Shown here: positions 17,823-26,651 of the stretch, in pieces
How the letters are laid out: the number at the start of each line of letters is the position of its first letter
How positions within the stretch are numbered: position 1 is the stretch's first letter
Position numbers and translations under genes: made by a program
Source: an uncultured Lachnospiraceae bacterium
GTDB taxonomy: Bacteria; Bacillota; Clostridia; Lachnospirales; Lachnospiraceae
Assembly: GCA_910578555.1 (NCBI GenBank)
Contig: CAJTPS010000017.1
Location: forward strand, 17,081-81,080
Reading direction: 5' to 3'
Length of the DNA: 64,000 nt
The notes under the pieces: model-generated
What the model was told of the DNA's origin: nothing
What the model saw: only the letters and a program-made list of their open reading frames with translations
Database searches by the model: none

Positions 17823-19181
17823 ATGAAGTATCTGCTGATTATGTCACTTTCAGGCAGTACCATGGTGGGAATCTATATGCTGCTCAGATGTCTGCTGCGA
17901 GATCAAATGCCGGCAAGACTGCAGTATCAGCTTGTAAAGGCAGCTGCATTGTTCTATATGGTGCCGCTGCCTTTTCTCAAAGTATGGTATGCAGCAATCG
18001 TAGAGGATCTGCGACCGGAGCACGAGAGTGTTTCGCGGGTCTCAGCAATCTGGGCGGGATGTATGGTTCATGCGAATGAGAAAACCTATATTAATGGTTA
18101 TCTGAAAGTTCAAATGTTTGTGGCAGCAGCATGGCTTTTGTTCGCCGTAATGTGGCTGTTGCATGAACTGAGTGACTATTGTAAAACAAGGAAGAGAGTA
18201 TTAAACTGCGCAGATCAGGTGATGACGAAAGAGGAAAGCACCTGTCTGACACTATTGAAGAAGCGTTGCGGTGTGGAGCGTGAAGTAACTGTATATCAGG
18301 ATGTTGCAGGCGGGAAAACCATAACGTTTGGTTTCTTCCATCCCGTCATCTTATGCGATCAGAAACCGGGCAGCCCGGAGGCGGAGCTGCTGTTGTGTCA
18401 CGAACTGGTGCATATCAAGCGGTGGGATGTATGGTGGAAAATGTTGTCGCAGTGTGTGATTCTGATGCATTGGTGGAATCCGGTCGCGTGGATTCTGTAT
18501 TTGGATTTTGAACGTGTCAGCGAATGGTCGTGTGACGAGACAGTGGTAGAAGACAGAACGAAAAATGAAGTAAAGCGATATTTGCGGTTGATGATTCTGG
18601 AGTCCATAAAGACGGAGGAAAGCGCCAGACCTTACAGGCGTTGGGTGACGGGATTCGGAACCGGTGCGGAGCAACTAAAGAAAAGGATGGAAAATGTTAT
18701 GAGAATGAAGAAGTGGAATAAGACCGTAGCAGGCGTGGCCGTTGCCGCATTGGTCTTTGTAAACTCGCTGACGGTATTTGCTTATGAGGATACGATTCAT
18801 GAGGGATCGAATAACAGCATGTCTCCAGATGAAATAGAATATATCATGGAAGGCGATACATGGCAGTTTGTTCCGGATGTAGTGAATGAAGAAGCAATCG
18901 AAGAGGCTGATTTATATATTCCAAATATTGATGACATCAGATATGATGATCAGTTCGTGGATGCGGAAGGTAACATTTATCCGACACAAGGAGAGGAGCC
19001 GGTGAGTGCTTATAGAAGTTGTGACCATAGTTATACGCCAGGGACACGAGTTATGCATGATAAGAAATCAGACGGGAGCTGTCTTGTGAAAGTATATGAC
19101 GCAGAGCGGTGTAGTAAATGTGGCTTTGTATTAATTGGCGATTTTATATCCGAAACAAGGTACGCTGTTTGTCCGCACTGA
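17823..19181 (+). CDS. BlaR1/MecR1-like M56 membrane metallopeptidase with non-standard sensor
   Basis: Integral-membrane zinc protease of the M56 family, 452 residues, 12 bp downstream of the repressor with ribosome site GGGAGATG. The zinc motif is LLCHELVHIKRWD (HExxH), near residue 200. Four or so membrane segments precede the last helix (TVAGVAVAALVFVNSLTVFA, near 300-320). The extracellular tail of about 130 residues is not a penicillin-binding domain: no STYK or SxN motif is seen. Instead it is acidic and ends in a Cys/His-rich segment (YRSCDHSY, ERCSKCGFV, YAVCPH). The signal sensed is therefore probably not a beta-lactam. The regulatory logic (protease that removes the repressor) is inferred from the family. 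Confidence 0.88.
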   Translation: MKYLLIMSLSGSTMVGIYMLLRCLLRDQMPARLQYQLVKAAALFYMVPLPFLKVWYAAIVEDLRPEHESVSRVSAIWAGCMVHANEKTYINGYLKVQMFVAAAWLLFAVMWLLHELSDYCKTRKRVLNCADQVMTKEESTCLTLLKKRCGVEREVTVYQDVAGGKTITFGFFHPVILCDQKPGSPEAELLLCHELVHIKRWDVWWKMLSQCVILMHWWNPVAWILYLDFERVSEWSCDETVVEDRTKNEVKRYLRLMILESIKTEESARPYRRWVTGFGTGAEQLKKRMENVMRMKKWNKTVAGVAVAALVFVNSLTVFAYEDTIHEGSNNSMSPDEIEYIMEGDTWQFVPDVVNEEAIEEADLYIPNIDDIRYDDQFVDAEGNIYPTQGEEPVSAYRSCDHSYTPGTRVMHDKKSDGSCLVKVYDAERCSKCGFVLIGDFISETRYAVCPH

Positions 19182-19211
19182 CACCATATGACATCATAAA
19201 AGAACAATAAA

Positions 19212-19256
19212 AATACCGGTACTACAGATATTGTGAACGGAAGTAGTACCGGTATT
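19212..19256. terminator. 14-bp perfect hairpin downstream of the blaR1-like gene
   Basis: AATACCGGTACTAC (19212-19225) pairs perfectly with 19243-19256 around a 17-nt loop. The T-rich flank is on the minus-strand side, so it is only a weak plus-strand terminator by rule, though nothing else would end the operon here. Its arms also contain ACTAC/GTAGT half-sites like those of the BlaI-type operator. Confidence 0.55.
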
Positions 19257-19396
19257 ATTGATAGCAGGGCAGGGAATTACTGCAGATTTGCCTGATGAGG
19301 ATTAGCGTGAAAGAGTAGTTCGATAAATGATTTTCAGCTGCTAATTTGAATAAATATGATCAATGAAGTTTGACATCGTATAAGAAGGAAATTATA

Positions 19397-20854
19397 TTGG
19401 GTAAGAAGAGATCAATTTTAAGCGGAATGCTGTTAGTCATTATGGTATGCTCATACTTTAACGCGAGCATAACTACATATGCGAGTACACTGCCGGAGGA
19501 TAACTCAAATGCATTGGAACTGATTGAGATTACAAATGAAGAGATAGTACCTGAAACAATTCAGGAGGAGCATAAGGCAAACATAATTGAAAGAACATAC
19601 AATGGGGAAAATTACACTGTTACTGAAGGGATAAGTGCTTATAGCGCGAGTGATGATTCGACATCCAATACGAATCCGAGTTATGCGTATGTTGTAACGA
19701 ACGATACTGTTACACAGGGGGCAATTGAAACAGACCATGAGATGAGATGGTATGCTTTTACACTGAGTGAAAAGAGTAAAGTGACTATATTGCTGCAGAT
19801 GGTAGATACGCTGGATGCGGATTTATATTTGTTTGCATATAATGAAGAAACATATGAATTAGAACTGATTGGCGGCAGCGCTGTCGAAGGAGCGGGAACG
19901 ACAGAATATTTCAACAGTGTAATGGAGACAGGTATCTATTTCTTTGCAGTAAGTGGATACGAAGGTACAGGCGCATTTGCTTTTGCATACTATCAAAGTT
20001 CGACAGATGTACAAAATGAAATAAATGATACTACATCGGAAGCAACGGAAATAACATTTAATAGTGATATTGTCGGGGTAATTGATAATCCAAATGATCG
20101 GGATTTTTACAAGTTTACAGTTACGAAGCCAACGGTTGTTCAGTATTCTATTATATCATCAAACGGTTATTCCTTATTGTATGCGGGAGGAACTTATTAT
20201 GGTGTTTATCTGATCAGCGCCGACAATAATACTTATAAATTTATGCCAGGGACTTATTATTTTGCAGCGATGTCTGAGAACGGGGCATATTCTGCAAGCA
20301 GCACGTATACTGTGAATTTTAGAAAAGTCGGAGAAATGTCATCTGATAGTTCAATCACGCTTGTAGGAGTGTGTGAACCCGCACGTATAGTATATGAAAC
20401 GAATAGTTCACGTACCGTCAACTATATAAATGGGAATCCAATTGATATCAGTTATTCATGTTATGAAACGTATGCATTTGCGGAAGGTTTTCAAAGCTAT
20501 GATATATCAATAGACGCAAATGCAGGAGCCCGTGTCAGTTTTTCCCAAGCATATGCGCCTGCTGCAGTGTATTATAATTATTCTACACGACCGGCAATGA
20601 ATGTTAGCGGCAGACCTGCATTGATGCTGACATATATCTCGGAAAAACCTTTTTATAAAATACATTGCAGTACAACGGGAGCATTTAGTGAGAATAATTT
20701 TTGGGATGATCTTGGAGTTGTTACAGTATTAATCGATCCTGAAACCGGAAAGCTCATTGATATTACAGAATTTAACTTTTTTTATGATTTTGCGGTCGGC
20801 TCAAACCGTATTGATTGGTCAAGCGGATATAAAATGATATTTTATAATAATTAG
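19397..20854 (+). CDS. Secreted protein with PPC-like beta-sandwich domains
   Basis: Exported protein of about 485 residues. I chose the TTG at 19397 because AAGGAA at 19385-19390 lies 6 nt upstream; a TTG at 19370 is also in frame. The signal peptide is positively charged then hydrophobic (GMLLVIMVCSYFNASI) with a cleavage site near TYAS. Two bacterial pre-peptidase C-terminal (PPC)-like domains follow: one with WYAFTLSEKSKVTILLQM and a second with DRDFYKFTVTKPTVVQYSI. The C-terminal third (about 320-485) is not recognised. There is no protease domain, anchor or sorting motif. It is AT-richer than the genes to its left. Function is unknown; binding or scaffolding at the cell surface is possible. 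Confidence 0.75.
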   Translation: MGKKRSILSGMLLVIMVCSYFNASITTYASTLPEDNSNALELIEITNEEIVPETIQEEHKANIIERTYNGENYTVTEGISAYSASDDSTSNTNPSYAYVVTNDTVTQGAIETDHEMRWYAFTLSEKSKVTILLQMVDTLDADLYLFAYNEETYELELIGGSAVEGAGTTEYFNSVMETGIYFFAVSGYEGTGAFAFAYYQSSTDVQNEINDTTSEATEITFNSDIVGVIDNPNDRDFYKFTVTKPTVVQYSIISSNGYSLLYAGGTYYGVYLISADNNTYKFMPGTYYFAAMSENGAYSASSTYTVNFRKVGEMSSDSSITLVGVCEPARIVYETNSSRTVNYINGNPIDISYSCYETYAFAEGFQSYDISIDANAGARVSFSQAYAPAAVYYNYSTRPAMNVSGRPALMLTYISEKPFYKIHCSTTGAFSENNFWDDLGVVTVLIDPETGKLIDITEFNFFYDFAVGSNRIDWSSGYKMIFYNN

Positions 20855-20898
20855 GAGCTATTTGCAAAACAAATAAGAAAGTATAGAGAGGTGGCTAT

Positions 20899-21654
20899 AT
20901 GAAGATTAATACAGACTTTAATCTATTTACAAATAATTGTGATAAAATATTTGCATCACATAAAGTGTTTGAAGAGAGTATACGCAAACAAGAGGATACT
21001 CCGGTCAGGGTTGATATTTCGGAGCAGGGACGAGAAAGTTATAGGAAGAGTCTGTCCCAAATGTCCGTAAGTTTTGAAAGTGTGGAACAGCAGAGAGAAG
21101 AACTGCTGGACGAAGAAAAAGCGCCTAAGATTCTTACGAGCTATAGCTTTTTATTTGGAAATAAATTAAATGAATTGAAGAAAGACGATGAATACCAGTC
21201 AATAGTAAGTCAAGCGGATGATTTGCTTAAAGCATATGCGAGCCTGTATGATGAAATTGTACAGGGCCATAAGAATGGTACCAGAGCTTGTTATGTGGAA
21301 GATGTTACATCAGCAAGCGGCAGTCGTAAACTTACTATGGATGAAGAGATAAGTTTGCTGGATGAGACATATAAGAAGTATGCAGATTATATGGAAAGTC
21401 AAGCGCAGCAATGGCCTCAGTTAGCTGAAATATTCAATAGATATGTGGCTCAAATGGAGCGTATTGGGGCAAGGTCGGAACAGGCATCCAGAGCAGCAGA
21501 TGCTTTTGCAAGGCATCTTGAGGAGGGCATACCGGAACATATCAGCAGAAAACTCGTGGATGCTTCTAAAGCATTTGTGATGCAGTATGCAAAACAAAAT
21601 ATAAAGGGTATGGGTATTGGCGGTATACTTAAGGGGATCGTGGTTTTTGACTGA
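20899..21654 (+). CDS. Hypothetical protein, helical, 251 residues
   Basis: No family recognised with confidence. The ribosome site AGAGGTGG lies 5 nt before the ATG. The protein has no signal peptide or membrane segment and is rich in charged, probably helical, sequence. An N-terminal piece, VRVDISEQGRESYRKSL, resembles the VxIS.QG segments seen in several Lachnospiraceae hypothetical proteins. It lies 44 bp after the PPC-like protein gene and may be co-transcribed. The C-terminus (KGMGIGGILKGIVVFD) is glycine-rich and could be disordered. Confidence 0.65.
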   Translation: MKINTDFNLFTNNCDKIFASHKVFEESIRKQEDTPVRVDISEQGRESYRKSLSQMSVSFESVEQQREELLDEEKAPKILTSYSFLFGNKLNELKKDDEYQSIVSQADDLLKAYASLYDEIVQGHKNGTRACYVEDVTSASGSRKLTMDEEISLLDETYKKYADYMESQAQQWPQLAEIFNRYVAQMERIGARSEQASRAADAFARHLEEGIPEHISRKLVDASKAFVMQYAKQNIKGMGIGGILKGIVVFD

Positions 21655-21869
21655 TAAAGAAGAAACACAAGCAGAAAATTGTTGTCCTGCCTTGAAAACA
21701 TGTTGACAGCAACCGGTGCAGATGATAATATACAAATGACTACAATGCATAGTCGTTCGGAGTTGCACTGTGTTTTATCCGCGGTAGAAATGCAGAAACG
21801 CATTTCAGTGTAATTGTAACTTTGTAAAATGAAACTGTTAACGAAAGCATGTTTAAAGGAGGAATACAT

Positions 21870-22190
21870 ATGCGAAAGATGAAGAAAATATTGGCAGAAA
21901 TTGCTGTAATGACTTTAACGTCAAGTTCTACGGTAATGGTTTATGCAGAAGAGGCAGATGATACGGACGTAATTGACGCATCAGTTGACGAAAGCTAATT
22001 GGGTGACGGTAAGACGCAGGAGATCTCTTACGGTAAGGAAGGCAATGTCGCGCAGATTGACATGCATGCTGACGGGGTGTATATTGGTACAAAGGACTAT
22101 GCGGCTTCAGTATCCTGTAACGAGGAGCCTTTGGCAGCCTAGAAAATAGAAGTGTATAACGGGAAATTGCTTTCTGACTTTCCGTCATAA
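21870..22190 (+). pseudogene. Decayed small secreted protein gene with two in-frame stops
   Basis: An ATG at 21870 with AAAGGAGG upstream opens a frame beginning MRKMKKILAEIAVMTLTSSS and continuing through a signal-peptide-like stretch to VYAEEADD. The frame is broken by TAA at 21996 and TAG at 22140. The same frame continues readably between and after them (DGKTQEISYGKEGNVAQIDM, then KIEVYNGKLLSDFPS) until TAA at 22188. The preserved reading sense on both sides of the stops argues for a recently inactivated secreted protein. Its family is not recognised. Confidence 0.6.
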
Positions 22191-22496
22191 TGCAGAGGGC
22201 GATTATGAGAACAAAATATTTACGCGCAGGTATAATTGTTACTTTGGTAATTATCACAGTCATCTTAAGTATGTATATTGTGCACTTAAGAAATAACAAT
22301 CCTGTGATTTCCGAAGAAGAAGCCGGGGAAATTCTGCATAATCGTTTGATTGATTTGTATAAAATTGACCAATGGGAGGAGGAAGTAGTACTCGAGCGGC
22401 AGACGGGTTGGCAGCTATGCGATAACGGTGGATGGCAATAATATACTCTGTTATGATCCTGCAGATGACGAGTGGATTATGTTGGAATATGAGTAA
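22190..22496 (+). pseudogene. Small single-pass membrane protein gene, probably frameshifted
   Basis: The frame opens at ATG 22190 (TAATG overlap with the preceding relic; ATG 22205 is the likelier start) and encodes one membrane helix (GIIVTLVIITVILSMYIV) and the start of an extracellular domain. It stops at 22441. A shifted frame from about 22392 continues sensibly as VGSYAITVDGNNILCYDPAD and ends at 22496. A one-base shift between about 22380 and 22400 would join the two. The family is not recognised, but the tail resembles small domains with a YYDP-like motif. Confidence 0.55.
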
Positions 22497-22538
22497 CAAA
22501 TATCCGAAACAGGAAAGAGACGAAGGAGTGAATGCAGT

Positions 22539-22796
22539 ATGCAACCTTTACCTTTATATAGAAAGAAAATCATTACGGTAAGTGATCCGGCAAAGAAAGA
22601 ACTGGTACAGGGACTCCTTGCACGGCACAATATAGAGTACAGGATGAGAGCAAAGGAGATTCTACAGAAAAATCCTGTGGATACGGCGCGGGTCGGAACG
22701 CTTGGCATGAATCAAACGAAAATCACATACTCTTTCTATGTGGATAAGGCAGACGTGGAAGCCGCGAAGAGCCTTCTGCGAAGCGGCAGTCTGTGA
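22539..22796 (+). CDS. Small conserved protein, DUF2007-like
   Basis: 85 residues with AAGGAG upstream of the ATG. The pattern of a short alpha/beta protein with KELVQGLLARHNIEYRMR near the start and YSFYVDKADVEAAKSLL near the end resembles the small 'putative signal transducing' DUF2007 fold, in which a strand-helix unit precedes a DVEAA.xLL helix. Role is unknown. It stands alone, between relics, and is followed by a hairpin. Confidence 0.55.
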   Translation: MQPLPLYRKKIITVSDPAKKELVQGLLARHNIEYRMRAKEILQKNPVDTARVGTLGMNQTKITYSFYVDKADVEAAKSLLRSGSL

Positions 22797-22870
22797 GGGG
22801 AATGAACGCCGGGTATAATACGACATGATCCCGCAGGTAATGTGTAAAAAGTGAAATATGTAAGATAGTA

Positions 22871-22913
22871 AAGGATCAAACGGCAATAGATTTAAGATCG
22901 CCGTTTGATCCTT
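22871..22913. terminator. 14-bp perfect hairpin
   Basis: AAGGATCAAACGGC at 22871-22884 pairs perfectly with GCCGTTTGATCCTT at 22900-22913 around a 15-nt loop. It lies 74 bp after the DUF2007-like gene and probably ends its transcript. There is no clear T-run. Its right arm runs into the Rpn relic. Confidence 0.6.
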
Positions 22914-23182
22914 TGCTGCATGATTTCAACTGTACACAAGCATCCGATATGAATTTTGAACTGATGGCAGACCGGACACGGTATTTGAAAGAAAATCCGA
23001 AGGGAGTGAGTGAGATGTGCCGCATTATGGAGGATATGAGAAATGAATCTTTGAAAGAAGGTATAAAAGAAGCAGCACTCCGTATGCTAGCTGCAGGGCA
23101 ATATGTCTTAGAAGAAATTGCGAATATTTCAGGACTTTCCCTTGAAGAAGTAAATCAACTGAAAGCAGAACAAAACGCATAA
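22913..23182 (+). pseudogene. C-terminal relic of an Rpn-family (PD-(D/E)XK) transposase/nuclease
   Basis: Only the C-terminal 90 or so residues of an Rpn/PD-(D/E)XK 'transposase' remain. LLHDFNCTQASDMNFELMAD followed by YLKENPKGVSEMCRIMEDMR is a characteristic tail of this family in Lachnospiraceae, where it follows the nuclease core. The frame opens on a TTG with no ribosome site inside a hairpin arm, so this is not a functional start. The nuclease core is absent. A second relic of the same family, with the opposite part retained, occurs at the right end of the window. Confidence 0.75.
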
Positions 23183-23228
23183 AGCACAGTCATAGAGTCA
23201 GGAAAATCATAACTTATCGGGCGGAGCA

Positions 23229-24473
23229 TCACATGCTCCGCCTGCAGTATGTCCGGACCGTCAGCCACAGGAAAACAGGAATCTCCAGCGCCGGTACGAT
23301 CATAAGCAGCCACGGCGTCCATACGGTGAGCGGACCTACTCCTAGAAATTCAAAATAGTATGTCGCGGCGTAGCTGAAGGAATTGCTTCCGCCGAGAGCG
23401 CCGGAGGGCAGCAGTACCCTCAGATAAGCGGACAGATTATTGCCGATCATCATGTAGAAGACGGACGGGACCAGGACAAATGCGATCGTCAGCCCTGTGG
23501 AGAGCGTCGTGTTCTTACAGGCAGAGGAGATATACAGCACGCAGCTGACGCATGCAAGCAGAGCAATGAAGCCGGCGAGCATGACCAGATTCTGCAGCTG
23601 CCCCATATTGATACCAAGCAGCGTGGATGCCGAGAACAGGATCTGCATGGAAGTCTGACGACATTCCCAGCCGAAAAGACTGTTCGAAATTGCCATGAAG
23701 ACTGTCATACACAGTGCAAATGTGATGATACTGATGGTCAGAGCCGATAATATTTTCACAAAAGCAAGTTTGCGTCTGCCGTGCCTGGTACTGCGCAGAA
23801 TATCGTCTGCGCCGGTCTGGTATTCGCTGCTAAACGAAGGCGCTGTGATCATGACGCACAGAAACATCAGCAGAAACAGATAGAAGCCTTCATATTCAAA
23901 CATGTTGGTATCATAGCCCGGGTAATAGTAGAAAGGCATAGACACCTTCTCATACATGTCGGCGGCAAGCTGCTGTGCCTGTGGATTCCTCCGCTGTTCC
24001 AGCTTCATCAGATCGGTCAGATGGGTGCGGCAGCGCTCGTAGAAGTGCAGCGCGTCAGATTCGGTGATTTCCGTATAATCGGGAGCCAGCCCGCTTTCAG
24101 AATCCGCCATGACTTCATGCAGTCTGCTCATGAGCGGTGACCATGGAAAAATCTCTTCATTATGCACGTTGCGGGGAAAATCCCCGTAGAAGTCCCCGTA
24201 CCGTTTCAGATTCTCCTGATAGGCGCGCAGTCCTTCCGCCATCTTTTCGGGCGTTACTTCGCCGGCGTTTGGCTGCTGCAGTTTCTTGCGGATCGCGAGG
24301 GCTTCTCGTCCCTTAATCGTCTTTTCCTGTCCGTTTTCTTCATAAGTAAACCGCACATAAGTAACCGGTACATACGCCATAAAGACAGACAATGCCACCG
24401 CCGCCGCAAGGAATAACAGTGCGCTTCTGGTCCGCAGAATACGTTTTAATTCTTCTCTGTATAATCTGATCAT
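23229..24473 (-). CDS. ABC-2 type transporter permease
   Basis: Permease of an ABC-2 type exporter, 414 residues. The first helix (LLFLAAAVALSVFMAYVPV) is followed by an extracellular segment of about 150 residues, then five hydrophobic helices from about residue 205 to the C-terminus. This layout is common in permeases paired with a single ABC ATPase of the lantibiotic/bacitracin or NatA type. The ATPase gene lies 310 bp upstream on the same strand, separated by a MITE-like repeat. Substrate is unknown. Confidence 0.85.
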   Translation of the reverse strand: MIRLYREELKRILRTRSALLFLAAAVALSVFMAYVPVTYVRFTYEENGQEKTIKGREALAIRKKLQQPNAGEVTPEKMAEGLRAYQENLKRYGDFYGDFPRNVHNEEIFPWSPLMSRLHEVMADSESGLAPDYTEITESDALHFYERCRTHLTDLMKLEQRRNPQAQQLAADMYEKVSMPFYYYPGYDTNMFEYEGFYLFLLMFLCVMITAPSFSSEYQTGADDILRSTRHGRRKLAFVKILSALTISIITFALCMTVFMAISNSLFGWECRQTSMQILFSASTLLGINMGQLQNLVMLAGFIALLACVSCVLYISSACKNTTLSTGLTIAFVLVPSVFYMMIGNNLSAYLRVLLPSGALGGSNSFSYAATYYFEFLGVGPLTVWTPWLLMIVPALEIPVFLWLTVRTYCRRSM

Positions 24474-24538
24474 AGTGATAAGTCCTTTCTGTAGATACTA
24501 TAGATTCGTGCATTGTGGGTGTTGTGTTCACTTGGTTA

Positions 24539-24769
24539 GGACACATTCCATAAAATGCTCACGCAGTTGTCCTGTGTAGGAGTATGAGATTTTGTTAATA
24601 TTCCGTTCTATGATTAGCAATTTCGGAACAAGGATGTTCCGAAAAGCCCAAATTGAGCCTGGACGGCGAATAGAGGGCGGTTGCGTTCGCATATGATCGT
24701 CTTGCCGGAATATTTAGAAAATCCATTCGACGGAACACGACACAAGGGAGTATTTTATGGAATGTGTCC
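24539..24769. repeat. MITE-like element with 18-bp perfect terminal inverted repeats
   Basis: GGACACATTCCATAAAAT at 24539-24556 is repeated in perfect inverted orientation at 24752-24769, giving a 231-bp unit with no coding capacity. It sits between the ATPase and permease genes of one operon. A terminator or regulatory hairpin with a 195-nt loop is less likely than a small non-autonomous transposable element. No certain target-site duplication was found. Confidence 0.6.
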
Positions 24770-24784
24770 CTTCATAGTATTACT

Positions 24785-25681
24785 TCATGTCTTGGGAAAC
24801 AAATCCAGATACAAATCTTCCAGCGTCGGCGCCTGTGGCATCGCATCCGGAATATCCGTCTGTTTTCCCAGATACCTAAGACAGATGCGTCCGTCTTCCT
24901 CATTCCGCAGATTGACGATCTGTATGCCGGGCTCAGCCTCCCACATGCCGAGTTCCTGCGGCGGGATAAACGCCTGAAATACCCGTCCGTGTATCCGGGA
25001 GACTAATTCCTGCGTGGTGCTGGTCTGCAGGATACTGCCGTTTTTCATAATGGCATTCTGCGAGGCGATGTATTCCACATCAGATACAATGTGCGTGGAG
25101 ATCAGTACAATCCGGTTCCTGGCAAATTCTGAGAGCAGATTGCGGAAGCGGACCCGCTCCGCAGGATCAAGCCCGCTGGTGGGTTCATCCAGCACGAGAA
25201 ATTCGGGATTATTGAGGAGCGCCTGCGCAATGCCCACACGACGTTTCATACCGCCGGAGAGCTTTAGGATTCTTTTGCGGCGAACATCTGTAAGCGACAG
25301 TTCCGTAAGTAATTCGTCGATCCGCGCCTTAGCCTGCCGGTCGGTCAGACCTTTGAGGGCGGAGATGTATTCCAGATACTGCTGTACGGTAAACTCGGGA
25401 TAGAAACCGAACTCCTGCGGCAGATATCCGATGATGTCACGATAGGCATCGTCAAGCTGTGTGATATCTACGCCGTCGTAGCAGATGCGTCCGGCAGTAG
25501 GTTTCATAATACCGCAGATCATGCGCATCAGCGTAGTCTTGCCGGAGCCGTTGGCGCCCAAAAGCCCCCATACGCCGGGCGTCAGGCATAAGCTGACATC
25601 TTCCACGGCTTTCTTGACAGGATTACTTCGATTGTTTTTGTCCTTAAAATGTTTAGACACATGTTCTAATGTGATTTCCAT
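24785..25681 (-). CDS. ABC transporter ATP-binding protein
   Basis: ATPase of the ABC-2 transporter, 298 residues from the ATG at 25681, which has AATGGAGGAATC immediately upstream. Walker A is GLLGANGSGKTTLMR, the signature is KLSGGMKRRVGIAQ, Walker B is FLVLDEPTSGLDPAE, and the H-loop is ISTHIVSDVEYIA. The C-terminal extension of about 90 residues is usual for drug or peptide exporters of the CcmA type. It lies between the membrane protein and the permease in a sigma-factor-led operon. Confidence 0.92.
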   Translation of the reverse strand: MEITLEHVSKHFKDKNNRSNPVKKAVEDVSLCLTPGVWGLLGANGSGKTTLMRMICGIMKPTAGRICYDGVDITQLDDAYRDIIGYLPQEFGFYPEFTVQQYLEYISALKGLTDRQAKARIDELLTELSLTDVRRKRILKLSGGMKRRVGIAQALLNNPEFLVLDEPTSGLDPAERVRFRNLLSEFARNRIVLISTHIVSDVEYIASQNAIMKNGSILQTSTTQELVSRIHGRVFQAFIPPQELGMWEAEPGIQIVNLRNEEDGRICLRYLGKQTDIPDAMPQAPTLEDLYLDLFPKT

Positions 25682-25780
25682 GATTCCTCCATTCCGGAGT
25701 TTTTTTGCGATTGAAAAAAGCACATCAGTGTTTCAATCATTACTCCTTTTGTTTGCGTTGCTTTATTGATGCTGCTTCGC

Positions 25781-26551
25781 CTACGAAAGCATTTTTTCAA
25801 TCGGTCTGTGCAGACACAGTCTGCGGCATTCCCGATACAGAATCGTGAGGCAGATCAGACAATATGCTGTAAAGAGACAGTACCTTTCCGGCGGAGCCAG
25901 CAGGCGGCTCCTGTCGATCAGACCGTAACACAACGGAGAGGACAGCAGACAGAGCGCAATACCGGCGGTCTGGAATAAAGCGGGATCGATACGTGTCCAC
26001 AGCATCAGACAGCAGACTGTTGCTGTGAGAAACGGAACGACGAGGGATAACAGGGTGACTGATATAGTCAAACCATGTCTTCCGATCAACAGGGCCAGAA
26101 CGGTCAGCATACCAAGATCTCCGATGCCGATGAACAATAACTGTGACAGGAGATTACCGCTGACGGCGAAACGAGTTGACTGTTCCAGCTCAAACATGTG
26201 ATAACGGGCTGTTCTTCTTAACAGCGGCAGAGAACTCATCACGACAATGACGCTGCAAAGACACAGGAATTTCGTCAGCGCAGTTCCGGTCCACAGGTTG
26301 ATCCTGATTGTATAGGTCATGAAAAATATCGTGCAGAAGGCGGCAAGCACCATGCCCTGTAAAAACCAGATTTTCCAGGCCAGAAATTTGAGTTGCTTCA
26401 CAATTAATCCTGTGAGAGATAACACAGGTCCGGCGGCCCGGTTCATGGTTCCGGCTTCCGCCTGTACACACCGGATCGTGTCGCGCAGATGTGCGGCGTA
26501 GGCAGTATCTTTTTCGACCGTAAATAAATGATTCCATTGATAGTGGCGCAT
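25781..26551 (-). CDS. Polytopic membrane protein downstream of the ECF sigma gene
   Basis: About 256 residues from the ATG at 26551 (AGGAGG 7 nt upstream). An N-terminal cytoplasmic region of about 55 residues is followed by six predicted membrane helices grouped in pairs. The family is not recognised. Its place between an ECF sigma gene and ABC transporter genes suggests either a membrane anti-sigma factor or a third transporter subunit; no anti-sigma zinc motif (HxxxCxxC) is present, which favours the latter. Function remains open. Confidence 0.7.
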   Translation of the reverse strand: MRHYQWNHLFTVEKDTAYAAHLRDTIRCVQAEAGTMNRAAGPVLSLTGLIVKQLKFLAWKIWFLQGMVLAAFCTIFFMTYTIRINLWTGTALTKFLCLCSVIVVMSSLPLLRRTARYHMFELEQSTRFAVSGNLLSQLLFIGIGDLGMLTVLALLIGRHGLTISVTLLSLVVPFLTATVCCLMLWTRIDPALFQTAGIALCLLSSPLCYGLIDRSRLLAPPERYCLFTAYCLICLTILYRECRRLCLHRPIEKMLS

Positions 26552-26651
26552 ATAGTTCCTCCTTTGATCAGATGATAACACAGATTGTCTGCCGGACTGT
26601 GCCGGCAGTCATGAGCGGGACCGTCATGTTAGCGCATAATGTGCAGACGGA

